Shown piece by piece: positions 11,177-25,240 of a DNA stretch of 64,000 nucleotides (the stretch's first letter is position 1; each line of letters begins with the position of its first letter). Under the pieces are notes generated by a model. That model saw only the letters and a list, made by a program, of their open reading frames with translations, did not search any database and was not told the origin of the DNA. Source of the stretch: Batillaria attramentaria (taxonomy: Eukaryota > Mollusca > Gastropoda > Batillariidae); assembly GCA_018292915.2 (NCBI GenBank), contig JACVVK020000534.1, positions 130,001-194,000 on the forward strand, written 5' to 3'. The translations under genes were made by a program, and so were the position numbers.

Positions 11177-14100
11177 GTCAGGATATCTGCTGCTTACGGC
11201 TGTTAGAACTACGCCCATTTGTGTTTTGCATGGTTGCATAATTTGTGAGGCGAATTGTTTGAAGAAATAGCACTTTTTTAGTTTGTTTTCACGAGCGATC
11301 TTTGGTGAGAGAAAGTGCATTACGCCTTATGTAACTAAGTACTGGGATGCTCTCAAACGTACACAAGTACTCGGCGAACAAAGCAACGTAAATGTTGATT
11401 ACACAGTATACCGTGTTCTAGACGCGCATTAAATTTGAAAAGGTCTGCATGCATTGTGTATTTAAGCTATTACTGTAGGGAGCATGAGTTTATGTGCGTT
11501 AGGTTAACTGATAACTGAAACATACACTGATACAGTTGACATAATGATATTGGTAAATCTGATAGTGATAGTACATAAAAAAATGTGTGTTGTCAAGAAC
11601 ATAATATCTTGACTTTGCAGCTGGAAGATGGTCACACTCTTTTTGACTATGACGTCGGCCTTAATGACTTGATCCAGCTTATGGTACGAGCAAAACCTGC
11701 ATTGACGCCAGTCTCGACAAACCCACCAGCCACAACTTCCAGTGGAGACAAAGATAGCGTTGCTCCTGAAGAATCCAGTGGATCAGATAAAGAAAACAAG
11801 GAGGTATTGATGCATGTTTATTGTGTGTAAAATAATGAAGTAATTTCTAGTGAAACTCTCTAACTGGTTAGATACATGACCTTGGAAAAAAAATAACACA
11901 CCAATCTCAGTGCATACATCAGCTTTGATTGAAAAGGTCTTCCTGTTGTGTGTACACCAGCGATCGTCAAATGTGTCAGGACCATGGTAGCCATTCGGGC
12001 TACCACACTGAACAAAACTGGTAGCCCGAAAAAAATTCTGGAAGCCGGAGTGGCTGCTAGCTTCTGATTCATCTCAGAATTCCTGCTCGCCATTTGGGCT
12101 ACCGCTACCGGAGCTTTCACTCGCCCGATGGTAAATTTGGTAGCGAAAGCGAGCGAGCGAGCGCATTTGACAATCGCTGTACACCAGTGAGCACAGTTTG
12201 CTGGTTTATACTACAGTTCATTACCATCCACTGAGTCAGCTGAAAGTGTCTAATCAGCACTTAACTGTGACACCTGAAAGTGAAACATGCCCAGTCACCA
12301 CTGTCCTTGGATATAGATCAGTTATCATTGGTGTGGTTGTTAAATGTTATTGTTGGGTCTGCCACAAGTGCCAGTAGATGAGTAGTGCAGTGCACTTGCT
12401 TACTTGGATTTTGTGATTATTTTCAGCCTGACAGTGACAGCGAACAAGTTCAGCCATCCACTAGCCAAGTTTGCTTGGACCTGGATGAAGGAAATCTGTA
12501 CAAGGTGAAAAGGAAATTTTGTTTTGGTTATGAACACAATGAATCTTTATTTGCTCAAGGTGGAAGTTACAAAAGATATTTAAAAAAAAAAGAAAAGAAA
12601 AAAAAAGGACAGCATTACTCTATGCAGGAGCAGAGGAGTTCGCACTCGCAGCGTTTGCTTGTTTGAGAGGTTTGTAAAGTTTGACCTGTTGATTGTGTGA
12701 AGTGGAAAAAAAAATACACCTTTGATTATTTCAGATTTCATTTCACTGGAAAGCTCACATGATGTTTGCAAGGGGGTGGGGTTAGCAGTCATCATCCATT
12801 TATTGCTCTGATGAATAACTTCCATAACACACTTGTATGAAAAATATTGCATACACAGGATTTGCTCAAATATGCCAATGACTGAATGAGACATTGTCTC
12901 CTTGACCAGTCATTTTTATGAGACATTTTCATTTTCTATGAGACAATCAAGTTCACCAGCATCACTCTGTCACATGTCTGTGCCGAGAGCCTGTTCCTAA
13001 GTGCAGTGACGTTCAGGTTCTGAACGGAAAAGGACCTCTCGATCGCAGAACTGAGAAAACTGATAACGCGCCAATATTTTTTGCAACTCTTTTGAGCGAG
13101 AGTTCCTGGCAGCGCGCGCGGCGAGCGGGATAAGTAAGCCTCATCACTAAAATTAGATTAGTGTAACAGACTCTATGACTGACAGTGACAGTGACACAGA
13201 CAGCGCATCTCTGCTTCGCGTTGTCAACTGTGCTTGTGATGTCATGTTCGTGCAACACATGACGCATTTTGCGAAATTTCTATGCGACATTTTATCAAAA
13301 TATGAGACATAGTCGCATGGCGCGCGAAAAAATTGATCCCTGCATACAAACAGAAGTAAAACTGAGTGCGTTTTGCAGGTGAGTGACATCATTGATGCTC
13401 GAGACCCAACAATGGGAGCCTGGTTTGAAGCCAAGATCCTGGAGGTGGTCAGAGACAAAGGCAGCAAGCACGGCAAGTCGCAAGCATCGTCTTCTGAACC
13501 AGAGGACTCTGCAGGAGGCTCACAGTCGCAACAACCGTCGGCAGCAGGGGAAGGATGCAGTTCAAAAACAGATTCTGCACCTGGTGATTCTGGTGACAAT
13601 ACAAACCAAGGACCGATTGAGAATAAAGAAAATTCTATAACGAATACTGAGGAGATATCTGATAAATGTGTTGACAGTGAAACATCTGAAAAGTTAGAAA
13701 AAGAGAACACTGCACAAAGTAACGATAATAAGTCAGATCAGGTTGAGTCAGAAACTAGAGAAAATCGTGTGTCCGGGGTGAAAGATAAAAATTGTAACGA
13801 ACAAAAACTCGCTGACAGTGAAACTGCTGTGCCAAATGACAAAGATGTTCCCATGGAAACTGACTCAGGCTGTGATGAGGTAGATGGCTGCATAAGCAGA
13901 GCGCGTGACAGTGTCACATCAGGTTCTATTTCCGCTGTTGAGGACTTGAAGAAAAACACTGTGTCAGTAGTGGAGGTGCTGAGTCCCCGAAAGGTGCATG
14001 AGCAGGAGAACCGTGCAGGCAGCTCCAAAGAAAACTCAACAGTGAATAGATCTTTGTTCGTGAAGGAGTCCTCGGATGAACTGAAAAAACTTGGGATTCT

Positions 14101-17100
14101 CCGCGAAACAACAGTCAGCGATGGATTCCTCTATAAAGTTGTTTTTGATGGGTATGAAGTTTCTTTGTAGATCAAAACTGATGAAAAGTTATTGCATGAT
14201 AAATGCTACCACTGTGTTAGTAATATATATTCACTAGATCTGAAATACTGTCATTTGCATGGATTTGATAGTCACTTATACCTTTTAATGTTCTTACTAT
14301 TTGCTCAGATGTATCGAGCATTATAAATACCAGTAAATTTGGCTGGCTGTAGCACTGGTTAAAAGTGAAATTGAATATGTAACTGTGAAAAAATGATAAC
14401 AGCCCCCCCCCCCCCCCCTTCCCCCAGAAACAAAACACAAAAACCAAACAAAAACCCCAAACCCCCGCCCCCCAAAACAAACAAACAGAAAAACAAAAAC
14501 AACAGACCAAAACCCAAACTAAACAACAACAAAACCAAAAAAAAAAACCACAACAAACAAAACAAAACACCTCCCATCCGCTATAAAACAAACCCAAGAA
14601 CAAAAGAACAAAAAGAATACCAACAAAAACCCAACAATAAACTGCTGTGGCCGAGGGTGTTGCTGTTACGGCAATGAGACTTGGCGGTTTCCAGCTTCTA
14701 TTTCCAGTTAGTCACAAATTTTTTATTTGCATGGCGATTTCAGGTGCAGTTTGTGTACCATTTTAGAAATGAGCAGGCATGTCCAGCATTTATCTGAGGC
14801 GCGTTCAGTTAGCTTAGCGGCTACGTAGGAAAGCGAGGAAAGCTAGCGAGGCCGTTCAGTTGAGCGTAGCCAGGCTAGCCCCTAGCGTTGGAAAAGTAGA
14901 ACCCCGCAGAGGTGCTAGCTTCGGCTAGCTTCTCATTTCAAGATGGCGTCCGTTCGTGTGTGTGGCTTCAATTTTTTTCAACTGTTTGATTTTTAAAGAT
15001 CGATGGGGACCGCATCATAAATGATATGACCGTTGTGTATCAGGCTTGATCTGTACCAACTTGTTATCCAGTTTAATTTGCTGAATCCTGTTAGGGACAT
15101 TCATAAATCATTTCTAAGCCAGAGTTTCCTTTGTTCGCGTTCAGCGTTCACGCTCAGCGTTGGCTGTTGCTTAACTGACGAAGTCTTACATATGCGCGTC
15201 AGTCTAGGTTTCTGTCTTTGGCCTGCTTCTCTTCACTCAACATGCAAAACAACTTGTCTGTGACTTGCATCATGCTTACGATCGCCCCCTCAACAGCATT
15301 ATAGCAAAGTTCTTGAGAAGTTCCTTCACAACGCCAACGCTCACGCTTTCCGCCATTTTGAAAATGCTTGCACCGCTAGCGCCGTTCAGTTGATGCTAGC
15401 TTTCTCCCTTTTGCGATCGCTACGTCGACCTAGATATCTAGCTCAACTGAACGCGCCTCTGAAGTACTTTGGAAAAAGTGCACATCAAGCAGGTGGTAGT
15501 GCAGTTTCTTTGGTTTTTACTACTTTCTCATTTCAGTTCCTGGCTGCCATAGAATCTTACTGTTCCCAAGCATATTTTCCGCATGGTAAACTGCAATAAC
15601 TTTTCATTTGTTCAGTCTCTTGAATTGTTACTTTTTGTTTCAGGTACGAAGATGATGTGGTAGAGCTGACGAGCAAGGACATCCGCCCCAGAGCGCGTCA
15701 CGTGATCAAATTTGAGAATGTGAAAGAAGGGCAGACAATCATGGCAAACTACAACTACGATGAACCAAACACGCGAGGATTTTGGTACGACTGTCTTGTC
15801 ACCAAGAAGCGTGACACTCGGACAATGAAGGAGTTGTATGCCACAGTGTACATAGGGTAGGTGGTTCCTCTGCTTAGTCTGTAGTTTTACCGCAGATTAT
15901 GGCTCGTAAGTTACTTCAAGCTGAGGATGGGGGTTTGGGAGTTTAACATCCTTTTCCACCACATACGGGTGATATCAAAGAAGGGGCAACAACAGACCTG
16001 TTTACCCTTACGATTTTGGCGTAAAGTGTACGATATTCGGGTTGATTTTACGCTTGTACGCCAGGCCTGCGAAAACTATGCTTTTCCGGGAGCAAGATTT
16101 ACGATTTCTTATTTTTCGGTATTTTGCGGTCTGAAGACATTTCCGCTGAGCCATTGTGCTTAACAGGCAGAATCTGATTGGCTTAAGCTCTCTCTTTGTC
16201 TAATCAGAATGCTCGTTTCGGTCTGCGCGCGGGCTCTTTGCTTTTCCAATTCGCAATGGCCGACACGCTTCTCGTACATTTTCCTGTGATTAATTCGCAT
16301 CGGAACAGCCCGGTCTATGGTTAATGTTGCAATGGCGTGGAACAAAACATGCAAAAATTCTTACACGGAAGAAATGACGAGGATGTGTGCCGGCAACAGT
16401 AAGCCAGCGGCGAAGAAACTATCGGCAAGTCCGACGTACCGTGAAATCTTCCCCTGCACTTTCGGTTCAGGATATTTAGCGCAACGCGGTGTTTCAAGAC
16501 GGATTTCTGTCTCACTCGGAGGGAGAAACGATTGCATTAAAGTGTGCATTTAGTGAGTGGATGTGTTTTCTGACTGGGATTTGTGGGTTTTTTTATGGCA
16601 GAGGGTTTTTGTTGTTTTTTTTGGTAACATTCAAGATGGAGCTTTCATCTCAGTTTGTGGTCCCTTAGTACGGGCCCACTACGGTAGCCGGGCAGTGTAG
16701 ATCAGATACCTCTAGATGAAAACTAGTGAATCTTACAGACTTTTTCACACCCCGGCCGCTCACTTACACTAGTATTTGCACTTGTTGGTTTTGTTTTTGT
16801 AAGAGCAAGTCACAGATAGTCATATAACCATGATAATGGCATACCTGACAGTCTAACTTTTGTTTTTGAAGACTTGTATGTCAGTACTAAGGCATTTTAT
16901 GGTTTGGAAATGTGCGGCACCTGGCAACACTTTAGGTGTCCAGTACATGATATTACCCAGTCAGTCAACAAAACTCAGATTTCTCATTCTTGAATACTTT
17001 TATGAACATGGACCAAATGATTTTGAAAGCACATAAATTGAAAGTCAGCACGCGCATACAGCATTACATGTAATTCCTGGCATTTTGGTCCGTGGTCTAG

Positions 17101-20100
17101 ATTGTACTACTTTTTGCCAATTTGTACTACTTTTTGCTTCTGATCTTACTACTTCTCAATGCTGAGGGTAAACAGGTCTGCAACAATGAAAAAGCCAGCA
17201 CAAATATTTGGCCCCATCCGGGATACGAACTCATGACCCGAGCATTAGAAGTCCAGCGCTGTACCACTCGGCCACCCCAGCTCCCTCTTCAACTTCAAGC
17301 AGAGACCGTGGATAGTACAGACCGGAAGTGGACACTATGGGGAATTATTACTGTGGCCTCGCTGTGCATGCTTTCGTTTGATAAATAACTTTTTTTTGTT
17401 CATTCCAAAAGCCTTGGTTTTTTTCTAGTGGTTAATTTAGCGTTTTGCAGGTTTGATTCAGTGGGAAGTCCGAATTTACAGGTTTGTAGTTTAAGTTATT
17501 TTCATCCAAAAATGTTTTTTTTCGCATATAACTGAAATTCTTAAGTCTTATTGCTGCGAATTTGCTTTATAAACTTCATTTTCCCTTGCAGACATTTCTG
17601 CCTTCACCTCATTTAGTCGCGTGTTCCCCATTCTTGTGCAGTGTAACTTCCAAACAAGACATTGGTTTGTCCAAAGTTTTTGACTTTGAGTGATTAACTT
17701 ATTTATTCTGATGTTGGTCACTGCGTCTGTAACGATGATTCCAAGAGGGGAGTTCTGGTGCAAATTATAGCACTGTGAAGGGAACTAGGGGTGTTAAAGT
17801 ATGAGTAATGTGAAAGAATTTCTGTTGTCGTGCAGGGCAGACCTGATGCCGTTGGAAAACTGTCGCCTGCTCTTCCTGACGGAGCTTTTCGAGGTGGAGA
17901 AACCTGGCACACAGCTGACTGAGCAGGATTTGCTGCTGGACCCTACTGCATCACCAGCTAAACGTGAGTATCCACTGATTCTCTGGTTTCTTCCCAAAAC
18001 TTACAAGACGGCTTGACAAACTTCACAATTAGCAGATCTATGTGTCTTGCTGAATGAATGGTTGTTCGAGGATTCACCAAGTGAATTTGCATACATGTGG
18101 GTTGATGTGCATGGGAATTACTTGCGTACGGCTTATGCTCGTGCACGTTACTACAAGGGAAAGATCTGTGCTTTTGTGTGTTTGTGTAGAAAAGAGGGTG
18201 GGGGATGATCTGCTCAACCCTTATCCATAAGATTGTGCTTGTCTCCCTTATGTCACTTCTGTACTGTGCTTCCCCATTTTGGAACAGAGAGTATTTTGCT
18301 GATTTGAAGATGGATAGGTCTTAGAACGTGCTGTAAAAATCTGAAAAGTGAAAGGGCAGTTTTCCAGTAGATTTTTTTCAAAATGATATTCTGGATGCAC
18401 CCGTCCGGAAAAGCCTGTACAGTGTACAAGTTTGCGAATGCCTGGGCGTATCTGTGGCTGGTTTCTGCGTAAGCCTTGTGCCTACAGTTTTCAGAGAGTG
18501 GGAGCAGGCACAGTCGTCTTGTCAAAGAGATACACTACAAGTACACTGTAAGTATGTCTTGATTGCAGGTCAGAACAAGCCTGAGTGTGATCACTGTAAG
18601 GACAACCCACGGCGGAAGTGCAAACACTGTGCATGCTGTGTTTGTGGAGGCAAACACGATCCTGAGAAACAGCTCATGTGTGACGAGTGTGATCAGGCGT
18701 ATCACCTAGACTGCCTCAACCCACCTTTGACGGCTATTCCTGATGAAGATGAATGGTCAGTACATGTATGGACTGTTTGTAGGACGAGGCGATTGTAAAT
18801 TTATAGATCTTCACTTGCTATGGTTGTTGAATTACTGTCTCAGTCTCTGACTGAGGTTTCTAGCTTCCATTTCCAATTAGTCACACAATTTAATATTTGC
18901 ATGGCAATTTCAGTTGCGGTTTGTGTACCATTTTAGAAATGAGCGGGCATGTCCAGCAAAGTTTGTGTTGCATCAGGCTGTGTCATTTCTGCTTTTTGAT
19001 GTTGTCGCTGAAGTCCTTACACAATTCTTGTAAGGATTAATAGAATGGATGCCGTTTATACTTTGTATGATGATAATAATAATAATATTAATAGTACTTC
19101 AAGAACACCCTCCCTCTCGTGGGAGCTCAGGGCGCCTTACAGTGAACACACACTTGCTCGCCCAGAAACACACACAGTATGCCTCCCCACATATATTTAA
19201 CTACAAACACATAATGTGAGGCATCTCTCACACACACACACACACACACGCATACACACGCACAAAAGATAATGTGGCAACAGTTCACACATGAACACAT
19301 ATTTGTTGGATTACTAATCATGACATGATTTGTAATTTACGTGTGCATTTTGGCCTGTGTAGGTACTGTCCTTCATGCAAGCGTGATGAGAACGAGGTGG
19401 TGAAGGCCGGAGAGAAGCTTAAAGAGAGCAAGAAAAAGTCCAAGATGGCGTCTGCAACTGGTACCAGCAACAGGGATTGGGGAAAGGTAATCAGATCTCA
19501 TATGACTTAAATAGATCTGTAATTTGTTTTAAATGCATGAATGAAGTTGAAAATGTGCAAGTAATTGCATTTATGATTTTATCACTGATCTGATCCTCTG
19601 ACTTAGTAGCATAGTTACATCGTTAATTTCTACTTCCAGTCATTATCGTGGTTTAGCTTGTATAGAAAAGTTTGTACAGATCTCCACAGTGATCTTCGAC
19701 ACTAAATGGCAAGTGGAATATTTGCAGGGTATGGCATGTGTGGGTCGAACCAAGCAGTGCACAATCGTCCCTTCCAACCACTATGGCCCCATTCCAGGAG
19801 TTGAGGTCGGCACATTGTGGAAATTCAGAGTGCAGGTAAGAGCAATAGTACAGATCTAGCTAAAAAAAAACAACGAAAAAGTGTCTGCGTGAAAGTTGTG
19901 GTTGTGAAAAAGAGGTGGGTTGCTTGCCCATAGGCATGACCGAGCAAAGGTTCTGTTTTGTGCTGTGATTGTTTTAGTTTCAACATAACTTGTACATTGT
20001 GCTTTAAAAAAAAAAAAATCCCATTTGGGGCATCATCAAATGAGAAAAACAGTCACATTCTGTGGAACAATCTACCATTTCAGTAAATTATCATCATTGT

Positions 20101-20417
20101 CTGGTTCATGTGAAAAAAAATGTTTTGAGCTGGTTTTCAGTTTCTCTGTTCTTTCTTTGAAGTTTTCTTTTCTGAAGTTTGGGAGGTATTTTGTTTTGGG
20201 TTCCTCTCTCCAGGTGAGCGAAGCTGGTGTGCACAGGCCTCATGTTGCTGGTATTCATGGCCGTGAAGATGATGGTGCCTACTCCATTGTGCTGTCTGGA
20301 GGATACGAGGATGATGCTGTGAGCAGAAAATGTTATAATTCATGCTTTTTAATAAGCTGATAGTGGTACTGAAGGAAAGGGTTTCTGCCCTCCCCCCCCC
20401 CCCCCCCCTCCCCCCAG

Positions 20418-20466
<49 letters not shown>

Positions 20467-23400
20467 GTGCTGATCGTGAAACTTTGCAAAATCATAGGAA
20501 AGCGCATGAAAAGGAGAGCAGAATATTAGTGACACTAACTCCGTACCAAGATTATCAGTCTTGCTTTTCAAGATTGCTATTGCTATTAACGATCCCTGTA
20601 GAACTTGTGTGATGTTTGGTCTGTCATTTTTCTCTTTTCATCCATGATCACGATACACTTACCGATACCAGTTTATTGTTTTCTTCTAGGATGACGGACA
20701 CCAGTTTTACTACACAGGCAGTGGAGGTCGTGACCTTTCCGGCAACAAGAGGACAGCCGAACAGTCATGTGACCAGAAATTAACCAGAATGAACAAGTAA
20801 GAACACCTCTGATGTAACTGATGCTGTTTTACGAGTAGTATTCGTAATTTTGCTGATGGCTCCCAAGTACAAATTGAACCTCTGTTACTGACATGAACCA
20901 TCAGATGGATTGGACCATTTTTATAGTGACTCCTTCTGCAAGTAAATCAATAGATGAACCCACTTGGCAAGACCCAAGGACAAAGCTTTTTAAAAATTTT
21001 TATTTATTTTTTTACTACTTTATTATCCCTTGCGGCAAATTCTGGCTGCTTCCCCCAGGGGAAGCGCGTTGCCGCGGTGCAGCGCCACCCAATACCTATC
21101 CTATGTATTTTACAATTTTGCTGGGGGAGGAAAGCCGGATAACCCGGAGAGAAACCCCCGATGAACAGCCCGGTAGCCAGGAAAAACCGGTATCACATGT
21201 CACAAACTTGACCTGGGCCCGAACCCACACTTCATTGGCATGATATTAGTGACGGCTGTTCAGTAGCGCAGCGACTAAATCCAACGCGCTACCTATTAGA
21301 CCACCTTGACCCTTTCCTCTGCCGTGTATTGGCAAAACAGAGAACATCCATGATTCCGTGCTATGGAAAAACAAAAAGGGTGTGATTCCAAGATGAAAGC
21401 CATTGATGTAATGGTTTTTTCCTCAAATGATGTCAGTGAACTCCTTCCATGTCAGTCAGTCAAACTGGTCATGCTTCCCATGTTGTAGTGTCTGGCAAAA
21501 AGCTTGCCAGACCATGTCATGTGATGTGCTCATTATGCTGTGGGATGTGATTGGCTGAATTCTGTTGGCTCAGCACTTTTGACTGATGTGAGTGTAGTTG
21601 TCCATTGCAGTATCAGATTCGTAGAGCTTGCTTCATGCTGTCAGTACCGTGTGTCTGATTCTACAGACTTCAACATAAGTCAACGACCACTTGCAAATTT
21701 GGCTAAAATTCCTAGAAGAAGTCTGTGCAGCACATGGTGGTTTTTCAGCTTCAGCAATATTTGCAGGATGCATTGTTAACCCTGTAACACTTTCACAGCA
21801 AAAAAATTTTGAAAGATTCCTTGATCTCTATTTTTTTGTGTGAATTCTTACAAATCAGACCTGTCTGTCAAGGTGGTCCTTGACTTATTTTGAAGTCTGT
21901 AGTAATTGCAGACAGGTCCTTGTAATTCTAAATACTGATTGCTACCGCAGAGCACTGGCCAAAAACTGCAATGCCCCTCTGAATGACAAGAGTGGTGCAG
22001 AGGCAAAGGACTGGCGTGGCGGGAAACCGGTCAGGGTGGTTCGAAACTGCAAAGGACGCAAACACTCCAAGTACGCACCAGAAGAAGGCAACAGATATGA
22101 TGGCATTTACAAAGTAAGACATCTTTTTTTCCTCTATGTATGGTCTCTCTCTGAACACACTGAGGTAGGCCTTTGCAAACATTTTTACTCAGGGTCCGTA
22201 CAGGTCATGGAATCCTGGAAAAGTCATGGCATTTGAAAATAGATTTAGCTTTTCCAGGCCTGGAAAAATTACCCAATTATCTCAAGACTCATGAAAAGTC
22301 ATGGAATTTCAGAATTTTATGGCAGCCATTTCGAGCCAGACAATGAGAGAGTCAGCGTGGTGATTACTCACTGGACTGTTCACCAAAAATACCAAAAAAA
22401 AAACTGCCTTCCCATAAGGCTAATGGATAACTCTGAACATTGGTCTTGCTAACTGCGATAACGTGGATAAGCTCAGAATTTCCTCTTTTTTGTGTATTGT
22501 GTCCCTCCATGCTTTGAACACATTGTGGTAGGCCTTGGCAAACACTTCTACTGTGATCTGGAAAAAAAGGGCATAAGCGCTTTAGCCTGACGGTTGTTTG
22601 GCGTGTTTTTTTCTCCATGCTGAATACTTGTTACATGTGTGGTGTCTCTCACATTAGTCACAATGCTTTGAACGTCACTTAGGTAGACGCCTTGTTAAGC
22701 GTGAGTCGTTTGATAAAATTAAAGGCCTAAACACCATGGATAAGCATTTGATAAGCACTTAGTTCAGTATACCACTTACTGGTTGATTTGTGATGGTGGA
22801 GGGTCTTTTGAAGTACGTTATATCAGGCTTAAAATCTTCCACCCTTTGGCGGATTTCCACCGTTAGCTGAAAAATCCCTCCCCTGCCCCCCCAAAAAAAG
22901 AAAAAAAGTGTTCCTCCTTTGAAGCACTTAATATCATGCAAATTGTTCAGATTTTAGTCTAGTACTAACACTTTTCTTCTCCTAAAAGGTATTACTTCCT
23001 CTGAAGCACTTGCAGTCGTGCCAAAATTACCAAATTGCAGAGATTTTAGTCTGATTTAAAAAAAAAAAAAAAAAAATCCAGGAGAGCATACCCCTGGACA
23101 CTCACAGCATAATGCTTCTGCTTGGCCAGTTTGTCATTAACGGCTACACAACTTTTTCTCCGTTTGACTCATGGACCATTTTAAGTCATGTTATAATGTT
23201 CCATTACCTGCTGCAGGTGGTGAAATACTGGGCAGAGAAAGGAAAGTCGGGCTTCCTCGTGTGGCGCTACCTGCTTCGCCGTGACGACCCAGCGCCGGCG
23301 CCGTGGACCAAAGAGGGCAAGAAACGGGCTGAGGAGCTTGACCTCACCATGCAGGTCAGCAAGCAGCAAGAAACCACACGCCAGTAAACCCGCTGTTGAG

Positions 23401-25170
23401 ATAATAGTAATAATAAGAAGAATTATAGGGCGCCTCTCCCTGGGGACCAAGCTCTAAGTGCACAGGGTAATGATAAAATGCATAGTCAACTGCACTAGCA
23501 TAGTGCAGAGATGCATCCGTGTTTGTAATTGGCTGTGTGTGTATCGGTGTACACAGTTTTTTTCCTCTCTCCAAAACTGTCACTGTCCATGTCTGTGGTG
23601 ATAGTTACCACCAAAAAAAAAACAGCTCAGAATGACCTGTGAGCATCTGGGCATAAAATCTTCCACCCTTTGGCAGATTTCTACCTTGGGCTAAACAGTT
23701 TCCTCCCCTCAGAAAGTGTTTGTTCCTCTGAAGCCTTAACATCATTCCAAAATACCAAATTGCACAGATTTTAATTTGGTTTCTAAAAATTTGCCTCCAA
23801 AATAAAGTGTTTTCTCCTGTGAAACATTTGAATTTGCGCCAAAAGGCACCAAATTGCACAGAGTTTAGTCTTTTTTTATTTTTTATTTTTATATAATTAT
23901 TTATAATCCAGGGGAGTATGCCCATAGCAAAACGCAAATTCTTGCAGACACGTGCTTGTGGTTTGCCACTAAGTCAGTAAATGCCACACGCTTTTCAGAC
24001 ACGTGCTTGTGGTTTGCCACTCAGTCACTAAGTCAGTAAATGCCACACGCTTTTCAGACACGTGCTTGTGGTTTGCCACTCAGTCACTAAGTCAGTAAAT
24101 GCCACACGCTTTTCAGACACGTGCTTGTGGTTTGCCACTCAGTCACTAAGTCAGTAAATGCCACACGCTTTTCAGACACGTGCTTGTGGTTTGCCACTCA
24201 GTCACTAAGTCAGTAAATGCCACACGCTTTTCCTCTTTTTAGATCATGGACCATTTTAAGCTCATGCTTTAAGGAACGTGCAAAGGGTAGCATTAACCCC
24301 GTTACGCCAGAGATGTCATTATTCAGGCATGCTACTCTTCCGTGAATTCGCGGAAATCCGCGAAAATGAAAATTTGAAAAACTATTTTTTTTATCCTGGA
24401 AAAAGTACTCAGAATGCGCCAGATTGCACAGATTTTAACGATTTTTTCAAAAATTTTCCGGGGGGGCATGCCCCCGGACCCCCCCAGCTACGCCGGCTCG
24501 ATTATCTGGCTGCGCCAGATTTTCAGTGAAAACTCTTTTTTGGGAGTAGCATGCCTGTTATTGTAGCTTTGCTGTGAACTTTGTTTTTAACTTCTTGCTT
24601 GCGTGCAAGGTGATGTACCCATCCATTTCTCCTACGGATATACCAGATGACACGATAATATAGATATAGGGGGAATCTCCTATATCATGTCATCTGGTAA
24701 GTACATGTGCCTAGGAGAAAGACATTTTACTGTAAAAATAAATGTCATCTGGTAAAACTTAATTTCTCCTACCGGATGTTGTATCCATTTCTGCTTGCAG
24801 TACCCAGAGGGTTACCTGGAGAGCCAGGCCGAGAAGGAGAAAGAAAAAGAAAAGGAGAAGGGGTCTGCAACCGACGAATCGGAAGAAGATGCATCTCCGA
24901 AGAAGCGTGGACGCAAGAGGAAGGCTGATGGTGTGTACAGCTGATTATCCTCATGAACCACTGTTTTGATCACTGCTTGCCTTACACGGAGCAAAATCGC
25001 AGTCTGAGATTCAAATGAAGGAAAAAACAAAACAAATGGTATATTGCCCGAAGTTTTGCCATTCGCCTGTGACTGGAATTATATTACTGAAAGTACTACC
25101 TTCGATGTCATTTTTTGTTGTTAAAAGGACAGAGGTTACATTGTCTAGACGTGCATGCTTTCCTCCGTAG

Positions 25171-25240
<70 letters not shown>

